The notes: a model not told the origin generated them from the sequence alone. Shown: positions 7,918 through 14,209, counted from the stretch's first letter. The stretch is DNA of 25,763 nucleotides from Anaerolineales bacterium UBA5797 (GCA_002418205.1 DIDP01000067.1:1-25763); one strand, 5' to 3'. A program made the numbers and translations.

Positions 7918-10455
7918 CTACATAAACTGATTTAACGGTACATAATCCTTGATGTATTCAGGCACACGTTCCCGCCATGCGGGGGGAACGGCTTTGAAGT
8001 CCTGCATGGTGAAGGTCGGGTTGGTGTTCAACTCCGTCAGGCGTTTGCTCTCGATGATCTCCCGCACCTGGTGGTCGGTGATATACGCCTTGAAGAAATA
8101 CTTCAATGGCATGATGACCTCTGGCTTATCGGGCTTCACATCTGCCACAAACTTCTCGAACTCCTCTTCGAGCAGGTCATCCCTGCTCTTGAACTGCTGG
8201 ATGAACCCATACGCCTTCTCGATGATCTCGCGCAGTGAAAGCCTGCGGTCAATCCCCGCCGCCTTGCGAAGTTTATCGAGCGTAAAGAACTCTTCAGGCT
8301 TGTCCAGAATATGGGTGGAAACATACTCGACGATCCGCTCCCAATTCCCCTCCTGCACATTCGTCTGGATGAATAGATCTTCTTTGACCCTTTCTTCGAA
8401 CTTCTCGAAGAACATGCGGTCGATCTTCATCCCCTCCAGCCCGATCGGCTGTTCCCGAATGGCGATCAACGTATCGGGATCGAATCGTTCATATCCCTCG
8501 ATGAAAAAGCCGGGAGCTTCGCCTCCCTCCCCGCCTGCGCCTGTTCCCGTTTTCGAGCGGTACGGCAGCTTCAGGATTTCATCGTAATTGAACTTCTCTT
8601 CAAAGTACTCGCAGTTTGCGAAGAAGTCGAACAACTTGAAACGGGTCTTCCTTGCCGTTACGATGTCGGATTTGAGTTGCGGGTCGAACAACGTTCTGGT
8701 AAAGTCATACGTGCGCGTGCCTCGTCCCTTGATCTGGATGAAATCCGTCGGCGAGAAGATCGGTCGCATCAGGCACAGGTTGAGGATGTCTTCGCAATCG
8801 TAGCCCGTGGTCATCATGCCCACCGTCACACACACCCGTGTCTTGGAAGTCTTGTAGTTGGGGATGAAGTTCGCCGATCCGCTCAGATTGTTGTTGGCGA
8901 AATTGATCGTGAATTGCTGCGCATCCGTCACCGACGAAGTTACCTGTATCGCAAAATCCGATTGATACTTGCCGGGGAAGATCTGGTCCGCCAACTCGTT
9001 GAGGATCTGCGTCAGTTTTGCAGCATGGTTCTGGCTCACCGCAAACACAATCGTCTTGCCGATCTCGCCGCTGATCGGGTCACGCATGGCGTTCTCAAGG
9101 AAGGTCTTGCAGAACAGGTAGTTCGTGTCTTCCGAGAAGAACTTCTTCTCGAACGAACGCTGGAAGAAGGTTTCCTCCTGTTCTTCACCTTCCTCATTTT
9201 CCACGATCACCGCATAGCCTTCATCCGAAAGGAGTTGGGTCGTTACATCCGTTCGTGCATCCACAACAACCGGATTGATCAGGAACCCGTCACGGACACC
9301 GTCCAACAGCGAATAACGGAAGGTCGGCTGTCCGCCCTCGCACCCAAACGTGCGATACGTATCCATCAGGATGCGCCGTTCCAACTCGCGTGGGTCGCGT
9401 GCGTTGGCTTGATCGAACTTCTTGAGATAATCCCTCGGCGTGGCGGTCAGTCCCAGCTTGTAGCCGATGAAATACTCGAACACGGCACGGGCATTCCCGC
9501 CGATGGAACGATGCGCCTCATCGGAGATGATCAGGTCAAAGTCTGTGGGCGAGAAGAACTTCTTGTACTTGTTGTTGAACAACAAGGATTGCACGGTCGT
9601 GACGACGATCTCCGCTGTTCGCCAGGCTTCCCGATTTTCTTTATAGATAACCGTTTTGAAGTCGTTTCGCAGGAACTGCACAAATCGCTTCCACGCTTGA
9701 TCTTCCAACTCAAGCCTGTCCACCAAAAACAAAACCCGCCTGGCATTCCCCGTTTTCAGGAACAACTTGATCACCGCCGCAGCGATCAGCGTCTTTCCCG
9801 TGCCTGTTGCCATCTCGAACAGGAAACGGTCATTCCCCTCCGCCACCGATTTCTGCAAGGCTTGTATCGCCCGCACCTGATACTTCCGCAGGAAGCGCAA
9901 GGCATTCTTTTCGACGAAGGATGGACGTTCATCTTCATTCTTCCACCCTGCTTCTTCCTTGTAGTTCGGGTACTGCGTCTGGACGATAAAATCCTCAGGA
10001 ATGGGCTCTTCAATCAATCGTTTGGGATTGGGGCGGGTGGTCTGATAGCCCTTCACCGACCATGGTTCCGGAAACTGCGTGATCACAGATGGATTGCCAC
10101 GCTCCAGGTCCCAGAAATAGTGCAGGTTGCCATTGGACAGGATCACAAAACGGCAGTTCACCGATTTGGCATACCTCCGTGCCTGTTCCTTGCCGACCAG
10201 CGGGCTCAGTTCTTCCTTTTTGGCTTCCAATACGATCAGCGGGTATCCACGCTCATCGAGCAAGAGAAAGTCAACAAAGCCTTTCCTTGTTGTTTCAAAG
10301 TCTTCCCCAAAGGCATCGATTTCCTTCTGCGTGATCTTTGTGTGCAATTCCAGTTGGATGTTGGCGGGACCAGCATCCGTGTCGAAGAAACGCCACCCTG
10401 CTTCTTCCAGTAGCTTGTTGATCTTGATCCTGGCTTTGGCTTCTTTTTGTCCCAT
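7918..10455 (-). CDS. hsdR: Type I restriction enzyme HsdR: nuclease and translocase subunit
   Basis: The product has 845 residues. The N-terminal PD-(D/E)xK nuclease shows GFVDFLLLD (D62) and IVLEAKKEE (E77, K79). The superfamily 2 helicase motor follows: FEMATGTGKT at 213-222 (Walker A), SDEAHRS with DEAH at 312-315, GLTATP at 335-340, and motif VI as IKGRGTRTYDF in the second RecA lobe. The C-terminal 200 residues are helical and should contact the methylase. All key residues are present and the length fits the shorter HsdR/EcoEI-like subfamily. It cuts unmodified DNA after translocation, in complex with the HsdM-HsdS fusion encoded next. The start at ATG 10455 is only about 9 nt behind a TATAAT box, so the mRNA may be nearly leaderless. 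Confidence 0.93.
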   Translation of the reverse strand: MGQKEAKARIKINKLLEEAGWRFFDTDAGPANIQLELHTKITQKEIDAFGEDFETTRKGFVDFLLLDERGYPLIVLEAKKEELSPLVGKEQARRYAKSVNCRFVILSNGNLHYFWDLERGNPSVITQFPEPWSVKGYQTTRPNPKRLIEEPIPEDFIVQTQYPNYKEEAGWKNEDERPSFVEKNALRFLRKYQVRAIQALQKSVAEGNDRFLFEMATGTGKTLIAAAVIKLFLKTGNARRVLFLVDRLELEDQAWKRFVQFLRNDFKTVIYKENREAWRTAEIVVTTVQSLLFNNKYKKFFSPTDFDLIISDEAHRSIGGNARAVFEYFIGYKLGLTATPRDYLKKFDQANARDPRELERRILMDTYRTFGCEGGQPTFRYSLLDGVRDGFLINPVVVDARTDVTTQLLSDEGYAVIVENEEGEEQEETFFQRSFEKKFFSEDTNYLFCKTFLENAMRDPISGEIGKTIVFAVSQNHAAKLTQILNELADQIFPGKYQSDFAIQVTSSVTDAQQFTINFANNNLSGSANFIPNYKTSKTRVCVTVGMMTTGYDCEDILNLCLMRPIFSPTDFIQIKGRGTRTYDFTRTLFDPQLKSDIVTARKTRFKLFDFFANCEYFEEKFNYDEILKLPYRSKTGTGAGGEGGEAPGFFIEGYERFDPDTLIAIREQPIGLEGMKIDRMFFEKFEERVKEDLFIQTNVQEGNWERIVEYVSTHILDKPEEFFTLDKLRKAAGIDRRLSLREIIEKAYGFIQQFKSRDDLLEEEFEKFVADVKPDKPEVIMPLKYFFKAYITDHQVREIIESKRLTELNTNPTFTMQDFKAVPPAWRERVPEYIKDYVPLNQFM

Positions 10456-10464
10456 GTCGCTCTA

Positions 10465-10494
10465 ATTATAGTAGTGAAATCAGGCTATGAACAA
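10465..10494 (-). promoter_or_regulatory. Predicted hsdR promoter
   Basis: On the minus strand a perfect -10 TATAAT (10470-10465) follows TTGTTC (10494-10489) after 18 bp. Expected transcription start is about 10458, within a few nt of the hsdR ATG at 10455, leaving no room for a Shine-Dalgarno sequence. A copy of the 14-bp palindrome lies about 60 bp upstream of the -35 box. Confidence 0.45.
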
Positions 10495-10550
10495 GTCCGT
10501 AATGAACAGGACAATCATGATCGGTTGCCTCGGTTCTGTGGAATCCAATT

Positions 10551-10564
10551 TTACGACGTCGTAA
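10551..10564. repeat. Palindrome TTACGACGTCGTAA, copy 1
   Basis: Perfect 14-bp palindrome in the region upstream of hsdR. Identical copies lie at 12543, 12572, 13487 and 13743. Candidate operator or recombination site. Confidence 0.9.
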
Positions 10565-10721
10565 CGAAAATGTGTACCAATAATGACGTATAAAAACGTT
10601 TGCACCTTTGTATGCCCCTGAAATCCCTGTGAGCCCCCAAATTTAAAGCAGCCTGATAGATCGTACATGGGTTTGTGAAAGTGAACACGGGGGAACCTTT
10701 GTACGAACCACAGCGTGTCAA

Positions 10722-10751
10722 CTCCCTCTGCCCCACCCGGGGTGGAGGGAG
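10722..10751 (+). promoter_or_regulatory. GC-rich hairpin upstream of the 36-residue ORF
   Basis: CTCCCTC (10722-10728) pairs with GAGGGAG (10745-10751), with an inner CCCC/GGGG pair, giving a strong stem. It precedes the terminator at 10761 and may form with it a tandem attenuator in the leader of the downstream genes. Confidence 0.4.
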
Positions 10752-10760
10752 AAATTATTT

Positions 10761-10797
10761 AAGCCCTGCCTCCTGCCACTAGAGGCGGGGCTTTTTT
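10761..10797 (+). terminator. Rho-independent terminator or attenuator
   Basis: AAGCCCTGCCTC pairs with GAGGCGGGGCTT across a short loop and is followed by a T6 run on the plus strand. It lies only about 22 nt before the next ATG, with the ribosome binding site right after the T-run, so it could act as an attenuator for the genes to the right. Confidence 0.7.
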
Positions 10798-10818
10798 GCT
10801 TCCAGAAAGGAGCTCACC

Positions 10819-10929
10819 ATGAAAGAACTACTTCTCGCCGCCGCCTTCCTCATCGCCATTTTTGGGGCAGCCATCCACGAGTTCGCCCCCGATGTGTGGA
10901 TCCAGATTCTGCGCCTGCTCGGACTCTAA
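10819..10929 (+). CDS. 36-residue hydrophobic peptide
   Basis: ATG 10819 follows a good ribosome binding site (AGAAAGGAGCTCACC). The product begins MKELLLAAAFLIAIFGAAIH and ends in IQILRLLGL, so it is essentially one membrane helix with an amphipathic end. I do not recognise it. It could be a small membrane peptide, a toxin-like peptide or a leader peptide for the downstream genes. A terminator-like hairpin just upstream shares its leader. Confidence 0.55.
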   Translation: MKELLLAAAFLIAIFGAAIHEFAPDVWIQILRLLGL

Positions 10930-10939
10930 AAGAAGGCAC

Positions 10940-11076
10940 CAATACGCACGTATAAATACATCCGGGGGATGCAACAACCGAATACCGCCTCAGTCGGCGT
11001 CAGGGTAATCCCCGTGACAGCACTCAGGCAAAATTCAAGTAAGTGTAGAACCGTAGACAAGCTACGCACTCCCATC
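10940..11076 (+). ncRNA. Candidate structured RNA (unassigned; HEARO/omega-RNA-like is one hypothesis)
   Basis: No gene lies here, but pairing is dense and nested. CGGGGGAT (10963-10970) pairs with ATCCCCG (11008-11014) and encloses the hairpin CGCC/GGCG (10986-10989, 10996-10999). Further on, GTG then CGTAG (11043-11045, 11052-11056) pair with CTACG then CAC (11062-11069) around an ACAAG loop, leaving an asymmetric internal bulge. A transcriptional terminator follows at 11080. The length of about 140 nt and multi-stem layout fit a structured RNA. The unpaired stretches look conserved in style, and the layout reminds me of HEARO RNAs, but no IscB gene follows and I cannot confirm any family. 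Confidence 0.4.
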
Positions 11077-11079
11077 TCA

Positions 11080-11106
11080 CCCGCCATATGGCGGGATTTT
11101 TTATTT
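11080..11106 (+). terminator. Rho-independent terminator or attenuator
   Basis: The perfect palindrome CCCGCCATATGGCGGG (11080-11095) is followed by ATTTTTTATTT. It lies directly in front of the AAGGAGG ribosome binding site of the gene at 11120, so transcription through it must be controlled or come from read-through. Confidence 0.75.
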
Positions 11107-11119
11107 AAGGAGGTCTCTC

Positions 11120-11344
11120 ATGCTCAAAGTTCTGGTTCAAGTTCCCTGCCCATCCTGCAAGGGCAAGGCGTATCTTCCGACGTCGGAAACTGCGTTCATC
11201 TCCGGCTGGAAGTTTTTGCGCCACAAACCCTGTCCACAATGCAAGGGCAGCGGCAGGCAGATCAAATGGCTCGATCTCACCGAGCTTGCCCGGCTGCTCG
11301 AAGAGATTGCAGACGATAAGCCTTCCCGCAAGGGATTGCTGTAA
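11120..11344 (+). CDS. 74-residue DnaJ-type zinc-finger protein
   Basis: The start at ATG 11120 has a strong ribosome binding site (AAGGAGG, 6 nt spacing). Two cysteine pairs, CPSCKGKAYL near residue 10 and CPQCKGSGRQ near residue 38, follow the CxxCxG pattern of DnaJ-type zinc ribbons; a C-terminal helix (LTELARLLEEIADD) may mediate contacts. Such tiny CxxCxG proteins are common in phages and conjugative elements and may act as nucleic-acid or protein-binding adaptors. It is the first of three consecutive small cysteine-containing proteins. A palindrome TTCCGACGTCGGAA (11175-11188) inside the gene resembles the repeated 14-bp site. Confidence 0.75.
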   Translation: MLKVLVQVPCPSCKGKAYLPTSETAFISGWKFLRHKPCPQCKGSGRQIKWLDLTELARLLEEIADDKPSRKGLL

Positions 11345-11401
11345 GCACTCCCGATCCCCACACGAAGTCACACGATTCATTTTCAACAAAGGAGTAAATC
11401 C

Positions 11402-11755
11402 ATGGCTACCTCGATCACCAGGCCCGAACCCGTATTCACCGAAGCGCCTGCCTCCTGGAACACCCGTTATGTCACACCCGAAGGCTTTACCTGTCAGATC
11501 ACCATCCGTGGCGAAAACGGCAAAGACCTGCTTGAGAAGGCTGGCATTGCCCTTTCCTTCCTGCTGGAGCATGGCTACAAGCCCGAAGAGAATCATCGAC
11601 ACCCTCGTAACACCACCAGCGGTCACAGACAAAGTGGCAAATGGTGCGCCCTGCACGATTGCGAACTGAAACGCTTCGAGAAGGATGGCAAGGTCTGGTT
11701 CAGCCACAAGACCGCTGACGGCAACTGGTGCCGTGGCAGGCAGATGGGAGGCTGA
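11402..11755 (+). CDS. 117-residue plasmid/phage-type protein with C-terminal zinc-ribbon-like motif
   Basis: ATG 11402 follows AAAGGAG at good spacing. The N-terminal half (FTCQITIRGENGKDLLEKAG) has a beta-strand and helix pattern. The C-terminus reads WCALHDCELKRFEKDGKVWF then SHKTADGNWCRG; its C, H, H and C residues fit a small zinc ribbon of a type I associate with phage and plasmid ssDNA-annealing or DNA-binding proteins. A role in DNA metabolism of the element is plausible but not shown. The next ORF starts one nt behind its stop codon. Confidence 0.7.
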   Translation: MATSITRPEPVFTEAPASWNTRYVTPEGFTCQITIRGENGKDLLEKAGIALSFLLEHGYKPEENHRHPRNTTSGHRQSGKWCALHDCELKRFEKDGKVWFSHKTADGNWCRGRQMGG

Positions 11756-11756
11756 A

Positions 11757-11975
11757 ATGAGCAACATTGTCGCCTCTGCCTGTCCACACCGTAGTGTCAT
11801 CGTGGTTACCACAGGTGGGATGCATTTCAGTGCCGGCGAAGCTTGGGATGACATTCAGGAAGTTCTTCTCTGTCTCGACTGCATGGAGCACATCCCGGAA
11901 GCCGATCTCCGTTCGACTGAACCATCCATGACCAGCCAAGCCATTCCTCTGGAGATCACCCATGACCACGCCTGA
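11757..11975 (+). CDS. 72-residue small protein with CPH and CLDC motifs
   Basis: The ATG at 11757 follows the preceding stop (TGAAATG), with GGGAGG just upstream as ribosome binding site, so it is tightly coupled. Cysteines in ACPHRS and LCLDCMEH could bind one metal ion. The last 14 nt overlap the start of the radC gene. I do not recognise the family; context puts it with the small DNA-metabolism genes of the element. Confidence 0.6.
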   Translation: MSNIVASACPHRSVIVVTTGGMHFSAGEAWDDIQEVLLCLDCMEHIPEADLRSTEPSMTSQAIPLEITHDHA

Positions 11976-12531
11976 CCGCTCCACTACAACCCAACTCCCC
12001 CTGATCGACATGACAGGGGGAGTTTCTCTTTCTCAGGAGAAGAAGAAGCTCAAGACCCGGAAGCTCAAAGTCAACGACATGCTTTCCCAGGTCCGCCAAC
12101 TGCATGAGCAGATCAACACCTACCTGCATAAGTGTCCTGCCAGCGAGCGACCCTCCATCGGCAGTCCAGCCGACGCCGCCGAACTCCTCAAACCCTTCCT
12201 CGGCAATCTCGAACACGAAGAGTTATGGGTCGTCGTGCTCGACCGGCGCAACCGGGTGATCCAGCTCGTGAGGCTGTATCAAGGAAGCGTCAGTTCCAGC
12301 CAGATCCGGGTCGGCGAAGTCTTCCGGCAGGCGATCATCGAACAGGCATCCGCCATCATCCTTGCCCATGACCATCCCTCCGGTGACCCGACGCCAAGCC
12401 CTGATGATGTTGCAGTGACCCGGGCGATTGTTCAAGCCGGAAAACTGCTCGACATCGAAGTTTTGGATCACCTCATCATTTGCGCAGACCGCCACGTGAG
12501 CCTGAAGGAGAGAGGGCTCGGGTTTGCCTGA
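11962..12531 (+). CDS. radC: RadC-family JAMM/MPN domain protein, mobile-element type
   Basis: The product has 189 residues. The C-terminal 115 residues are a RadC domain: ELWVVVLDRRNRVI, then the zinc-binding JAMM motif HDHPSGDPTPSPDD (H136, H138, D149) and the closing LDHLIICADRHVSLKERG. The N-terminal helix-hairpin-helix domain of chromosomal RadC is missing and replaced by a charged helical segment, as usual for RadC homologues on plasmids, prophages and ICEs. Its biochemical role is unresolved; older claims of a repair function were withdrawn for the E. coli gene. ATG 11962 overlaps the upstream ORF; a start at ATG 12079 is possible because a strong hairpin (11994-12023) sits within the first codons. 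Confidence 0.88.
   Translation: MTTPDRSTTTQLPLIDMTGGVSLSQEKKKLKTRKLKVNDMLSQVRQLHEQINTYLHKCPASERPSIGSPADAAELLKPFLGNLEHEELWVVVLDRRNRVIQLVRLYQGSVSSSQIRVGEVFRQAIIEQASAIILAHDHPSGDPTPSPDDVAVTRAIVQAGKLLDIEVLDHLIICADRHVSLKERGLGFA
11994..12023 (+). promoter_or_regulatory. Perfect 10-bp hairpin inside the 5' end of radC
   Basis: ACTCCCCCTG (11994-12003) and CAGGGGGAGT (12014-12023) pair across a 10-nt loop and are followed by TTCTCTTT and then CAGGAG. This mimics the hairpin-then-ribosome-binding-site layout of the neighbouring genes. It may regulate read-through, or mark the true leader if translation starts at 12079. Confidence 0.5.
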
Positions 12532-12542
12532 TCCATTTCAAA

Positions 12543-12556
12543 TTACGACGTCGTAA
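12543..12556. repeat. Palindrome TTACGACGTCGTAA, copy 2
   Basis: Perfect copy 12 nt behind the radC stop; the symmetry extends to 16 bp (12542-12557). Paired with copy 3, centre to centre 29 bp. Confidence 0.9.
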
Positions 12557-12571
12557 TCGGGAGATTCCGTT

Positions 12572-12585
12572 TTACGACGTCGTAA
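12572..12585. repeat. Palindrome TTACGACGTCGTAA, copy 3
   Basis: Perfect copy upstream of ardC; symmetry extends to 16 bp (12571-12586). Together with copy 2 it makes a double site in the ardC leader, about three helical turns apart, as for operators bound cooperatively. Confidence 0.9.
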
Positions 12586-12594
12586 AGCTAATTC

Positions 12595-12620
12595 GAGAGC
12601 ATCCGTAACCGGGTGCTCTC
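12595..12620 (+). promoter_or_regulatory. Hairpin in front of the ardC ribosome binding site
   Basis: GAGAGCATCC (12595-12604) pairs with GGGTGCTCTC (12611-12620) with one wobble pair and a 6-nt loop, followed by TTTC and the ardC Shine-Dalgarno ATGGAGA. Possible attenuator or translational control element. Confidence 0.5.
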
Positions 12621-12636
12621 TTTCAATGGAGAAACC

Positions 12637-13500
12637 ATGAACATACAAACCACCTCCCGCTTGACCAGTCAGGAGTTGACCGCACAGATCACCCGTCACA
12701 TCGAGGAGATCGCTGAAGCCACAGATACCGCCAAAGTCAGCGCTGAAATGCTCCGGTATCTGGAAACCACCGCCCGATTCCATAAATACTCCATCCAAAA
12801 CATCTGGTTGATCATGATGGCATGTCCGCATGCGACCCGGGTGGCAGGCTTTCATCAATGGAAGTCCATGAACAGGTTCGTCCGCAAGGGAGAACACGGC
12901 ATTCCGATCCTGGCCCCCATCTTTACCACCGTAAAGGAAAGTGATACCGATGCAGAAGCAAGGGAAACCGGTCCTGAAAATGGACTCGAATCCAGGCGCT
13001 TCCTCACAGGGTTCAAGGTGGTTCGCGTCTTTGACATTTCCCAAACCGACGGTGATCCCCTTCCGGATTTGAACTGGACCAGCAGGGAAAAACTCGCTGA
13101 GTTGCACGAAAGGCTCGTTTCCTATGCTCAAGGTATGGGCATTACGGTCACCGTGAAAGAACTCCACGGGGAAACTCAGGGTATTTCCAAGGGTGGCTCG
13201 ATTGAAATCTCCCCCGATGCTGGTACAGCCACCCTCATCCACGAACTGGCACACGAACTGCTTCATAAGAGCGGCGAACATGGTACGTTGACACGGCAGG
13301 AGCGGGAAATTGAAGCGGAAGCCGTGGCATTCGTGGTCTCCAGGCACTTCGGATTGGAAAACAAGGTGCCGTCCGCCAACTATCTGGCCATATGGAGTGG
13401 CAGCAAAGAGTCCATTCTGGCGCACTTGGAAAGGATCCACAAGGCTGCTGTAATGATCATTGAAGGAATTGACCAGGTCGAACGGATTACGACGTCGTAA
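12637..13500 (+). CDS. ardC: ArdC-type antirestriction protein
   Basis: The start at ATG 12637 is chosen for its TGGAGAAACC ribosome binding site; the longer frame from 12613 would start inside the hairpin region. The product has 287 residues. The N-terminal part (LETTARFHKYSIQNIWLIMM, then GFHQWKSMNRFVRKGEHGIP) is the ssDNA-binding ArdC/LtrC domain. The C-terminal part is a zincin-like metallopeptidase: TATLIHELAHELLHK with HExxH at 202-206, and a downstream glutamate helix REIEAEAVAFVVS. ArdC proteins on conjugative plasmids protect incoming DNA from host restriction. Next to a type I system this is a telling neighbour. Its stop codon TAA is formed by palindrome copy 4, and copies 2 and 3 lie upstream, so the gene is bracketed. 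Confidence 0.9.
   Translation: MNIQTTSRLTSQELTAQITRHIEEIAEATDTAKVSAEMLRYLETTARFHKYSIQNIWLIMMACPHATRVAGFHQWKSMNRFVRKGEHGIPILAPIFTTVKESDTDAEARETGPENGLESRRFLTGFKVVRVFDISQTDGDPLPDLNWTSREKLAELHERLVSYAQGMGITVTVKELHGETQGISKGGSIEISPDAGTATLIHELAHELLHKSGEHGTLTRQEREIEAEAVAFVVSRHFGLENKVPSANYLAIWSGSKESILAHLERIHKAAVMIIEGIDQVERITTS
13487..13500. repeat. Palindrome TTACGACGTCGTAA, copy 4
   Basis: Perfect copy covering the last codons of ardC; it encodes ITTS (with the preceding A) and supplies the TAA stop. Symmetry extends to 16 bp (13486-13501). Confidence 0.9.
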
Positions 13501-13542
13501 TTCGGCAAGCTTGAAAGTAAGTTGGGGCCGCAAAATAGTCAG

Positions 13543-13583
13543 GCAAGGACCCTCCTTCAGGAATTGTTGAGGGGAGTCCTTGC
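13543..13583 (+). terminator. Hairpin downstream of ardC
   Basis: GCAAGGAC (13543-13550) pairs with GTCCTTGC (13576-13583), with partial pairing of CCTCC and GAGGGG inside. It lies about 40 nt behind the ardC stop. There is no U-run (GGCCTTTG follows), so it may be a weak terminator or mRNA end. Confidence 0.4.
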
Positions 13584-13622
13584 TGGCCTTTGTAATGGCA
13601 AATTCGGCCAAACGTAATGAAG

Positions 13623-13694
13623 CCCTTACATGTAATCATCATGTAAGGGTTACATGCCCTTACATGCAAGGGGGACTACCGTCATATGTAAGGG
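13623..13694. repeat. Iteron-like cluster of CCCTTACATG repeats (possible oriV)
   Basis: CCCTTACATG occurs at 13623-13632 and 13657-13666, its reverse complement CATGTAAGGG at 13640-13649, and a partial copy ATGTAAGGG at 13686-13694. The first two units form a perfect inverted repeat with a 7-bp spacer. Clusters of short repeats upstream of a replication gene are typical Rep-binding iterons, and a RepA-like helicase gene follows about 720 bp downstream. No Rep initiator or DnaA box was identified, so the origin role is inference. Confidence 0.55.
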
Positions 13695-13742
13695 CGGCTT
13701 TGGGGAACTGGGGTGTGGGATTTTTATAAGGCCCGTTTCCCT

Positions 13743-13756
13743 TTACGACGTCGTAA
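13743..13756. repeat. Palindrome TTACGACGTCGTAA, copy 5
   Basis: Perfect copy just after the iteron-like cluster; last of the series. None is seen to the right of this point. Confidence 0.9.
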
Positions 13757-13803
13757 GCATGCCAAAGGGGAAAACCTGATGGGGATTTCCCTCGCCTGAG
13801 CCC

Positions 13804-13908
13804 ATGAACGAATTGACGGAGATTTTGCAGGATTATCTGGCTGATCCGCAATGTAGTCTGGCAAGCGAAGGTGACTTCCATCGTGGACTCATAAAGGAAT
13901 TTTTATAG
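13804..13908 (+). CDS. Possible 34-residue ORF
   Basis: A short frame from ATG 13804 encodes MNELTEILQDYLADPQ and on to IKEFL, a plausible acidic helical peptide. The ribosome binding site is poor (GCCTGAGCCC). I do not recognise it; it could be a chance frame or a small regulator of replication. Confidence 0.25.
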   Translation: MNELTEILQDYLADPQCSLASEGDFHRGLIKEFL

Positions 13909-14209
13909 TCATTTATGGAAAGACATATATTGATAGCACGAGCTTCTCCAAGGATGCTATCAGATTTCAGAGACCAGTTACTCTCGTCTTAGTATCCTGA
14001 TTTCAGTTAGCACCCTTAAAAGGGTGCTGCAAACTGGAAACTAAAATATCTGAATTGGCACATTCATTTCATTATATAGGTGGAGAGATTGCAGTCTGTC
14101 CATATATTTATTAGTTGCATACAGCAAACTAAATTCACGTTCACTATTTGGCCAACTTGAGCTTATTCATAGATTTTCATTAGAAATTCGATTTTCCTCG
14201 TTTTTATAC
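13909..14209. other. AT-rich non-coding stretch with two hairpins, upstream of the Rep gene promoter
   Basis: No gene is supported here. TGATAGCA (13931-13938) pairs with TGCTATCA (13955-13962). AGCACCCTT (14009-14017) pairs with AAGGGTGCT (14020-14028), extended by CAGTT/AACTG (14004-14008, 14032-14036). The base composition is clearly AT-richer than the flanks, as expected for an origin or control region of a replicon. Confidence 0.5.

Larger units (their letters stand above)
10456..10818. other. Intergenic region between hsdR and the plasmid-like genes
   Basis: This 363-bp stretch holds the hsdR promoter, palindrome copy 1, a GC-rich hairpin and a rho-independent terminator, all listed separately. 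Short minus-strand frames here have no ribosome binding site or recognisable product, and I see no gene between about 10571 and 10720. Confidence 0.6.
13501..13803. other. Non-coding region after ardC
   Basis: This stretch of about 300 bp holds a hairpin, the iteron-like CCCTTACATG cluster and palindrome copy 5, each listed separately. Minus-strand frames through it lack ribosome binding sites and show no recognisable product. Confidence 0.6.

Noticed and set aside
8677..10413. A 578-codon plus-strand frame opposite hsdR
   Set aside because: It is fully antisense to a gene with all HsdR motifs, has no recognisable domain and reflects codon bias of the real gene.
10480..10736. Two short minus-strand ORFs in the hsdR upstream region
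   Set aside because: They overlap each other in different frames, span the palindrome and lack ribosome binding sites.
12538..13611. A 357-codon minus-strand frame opposite ardC
   Set aside because: The plus strand encodes a clear ArdC with HExxH; the minus product has no family features.
13623..13694. CRISPR array
   Set aside because: Repeats are only 10 bp, alternate in orientation and have unequal short spacers; no cas genes are near.
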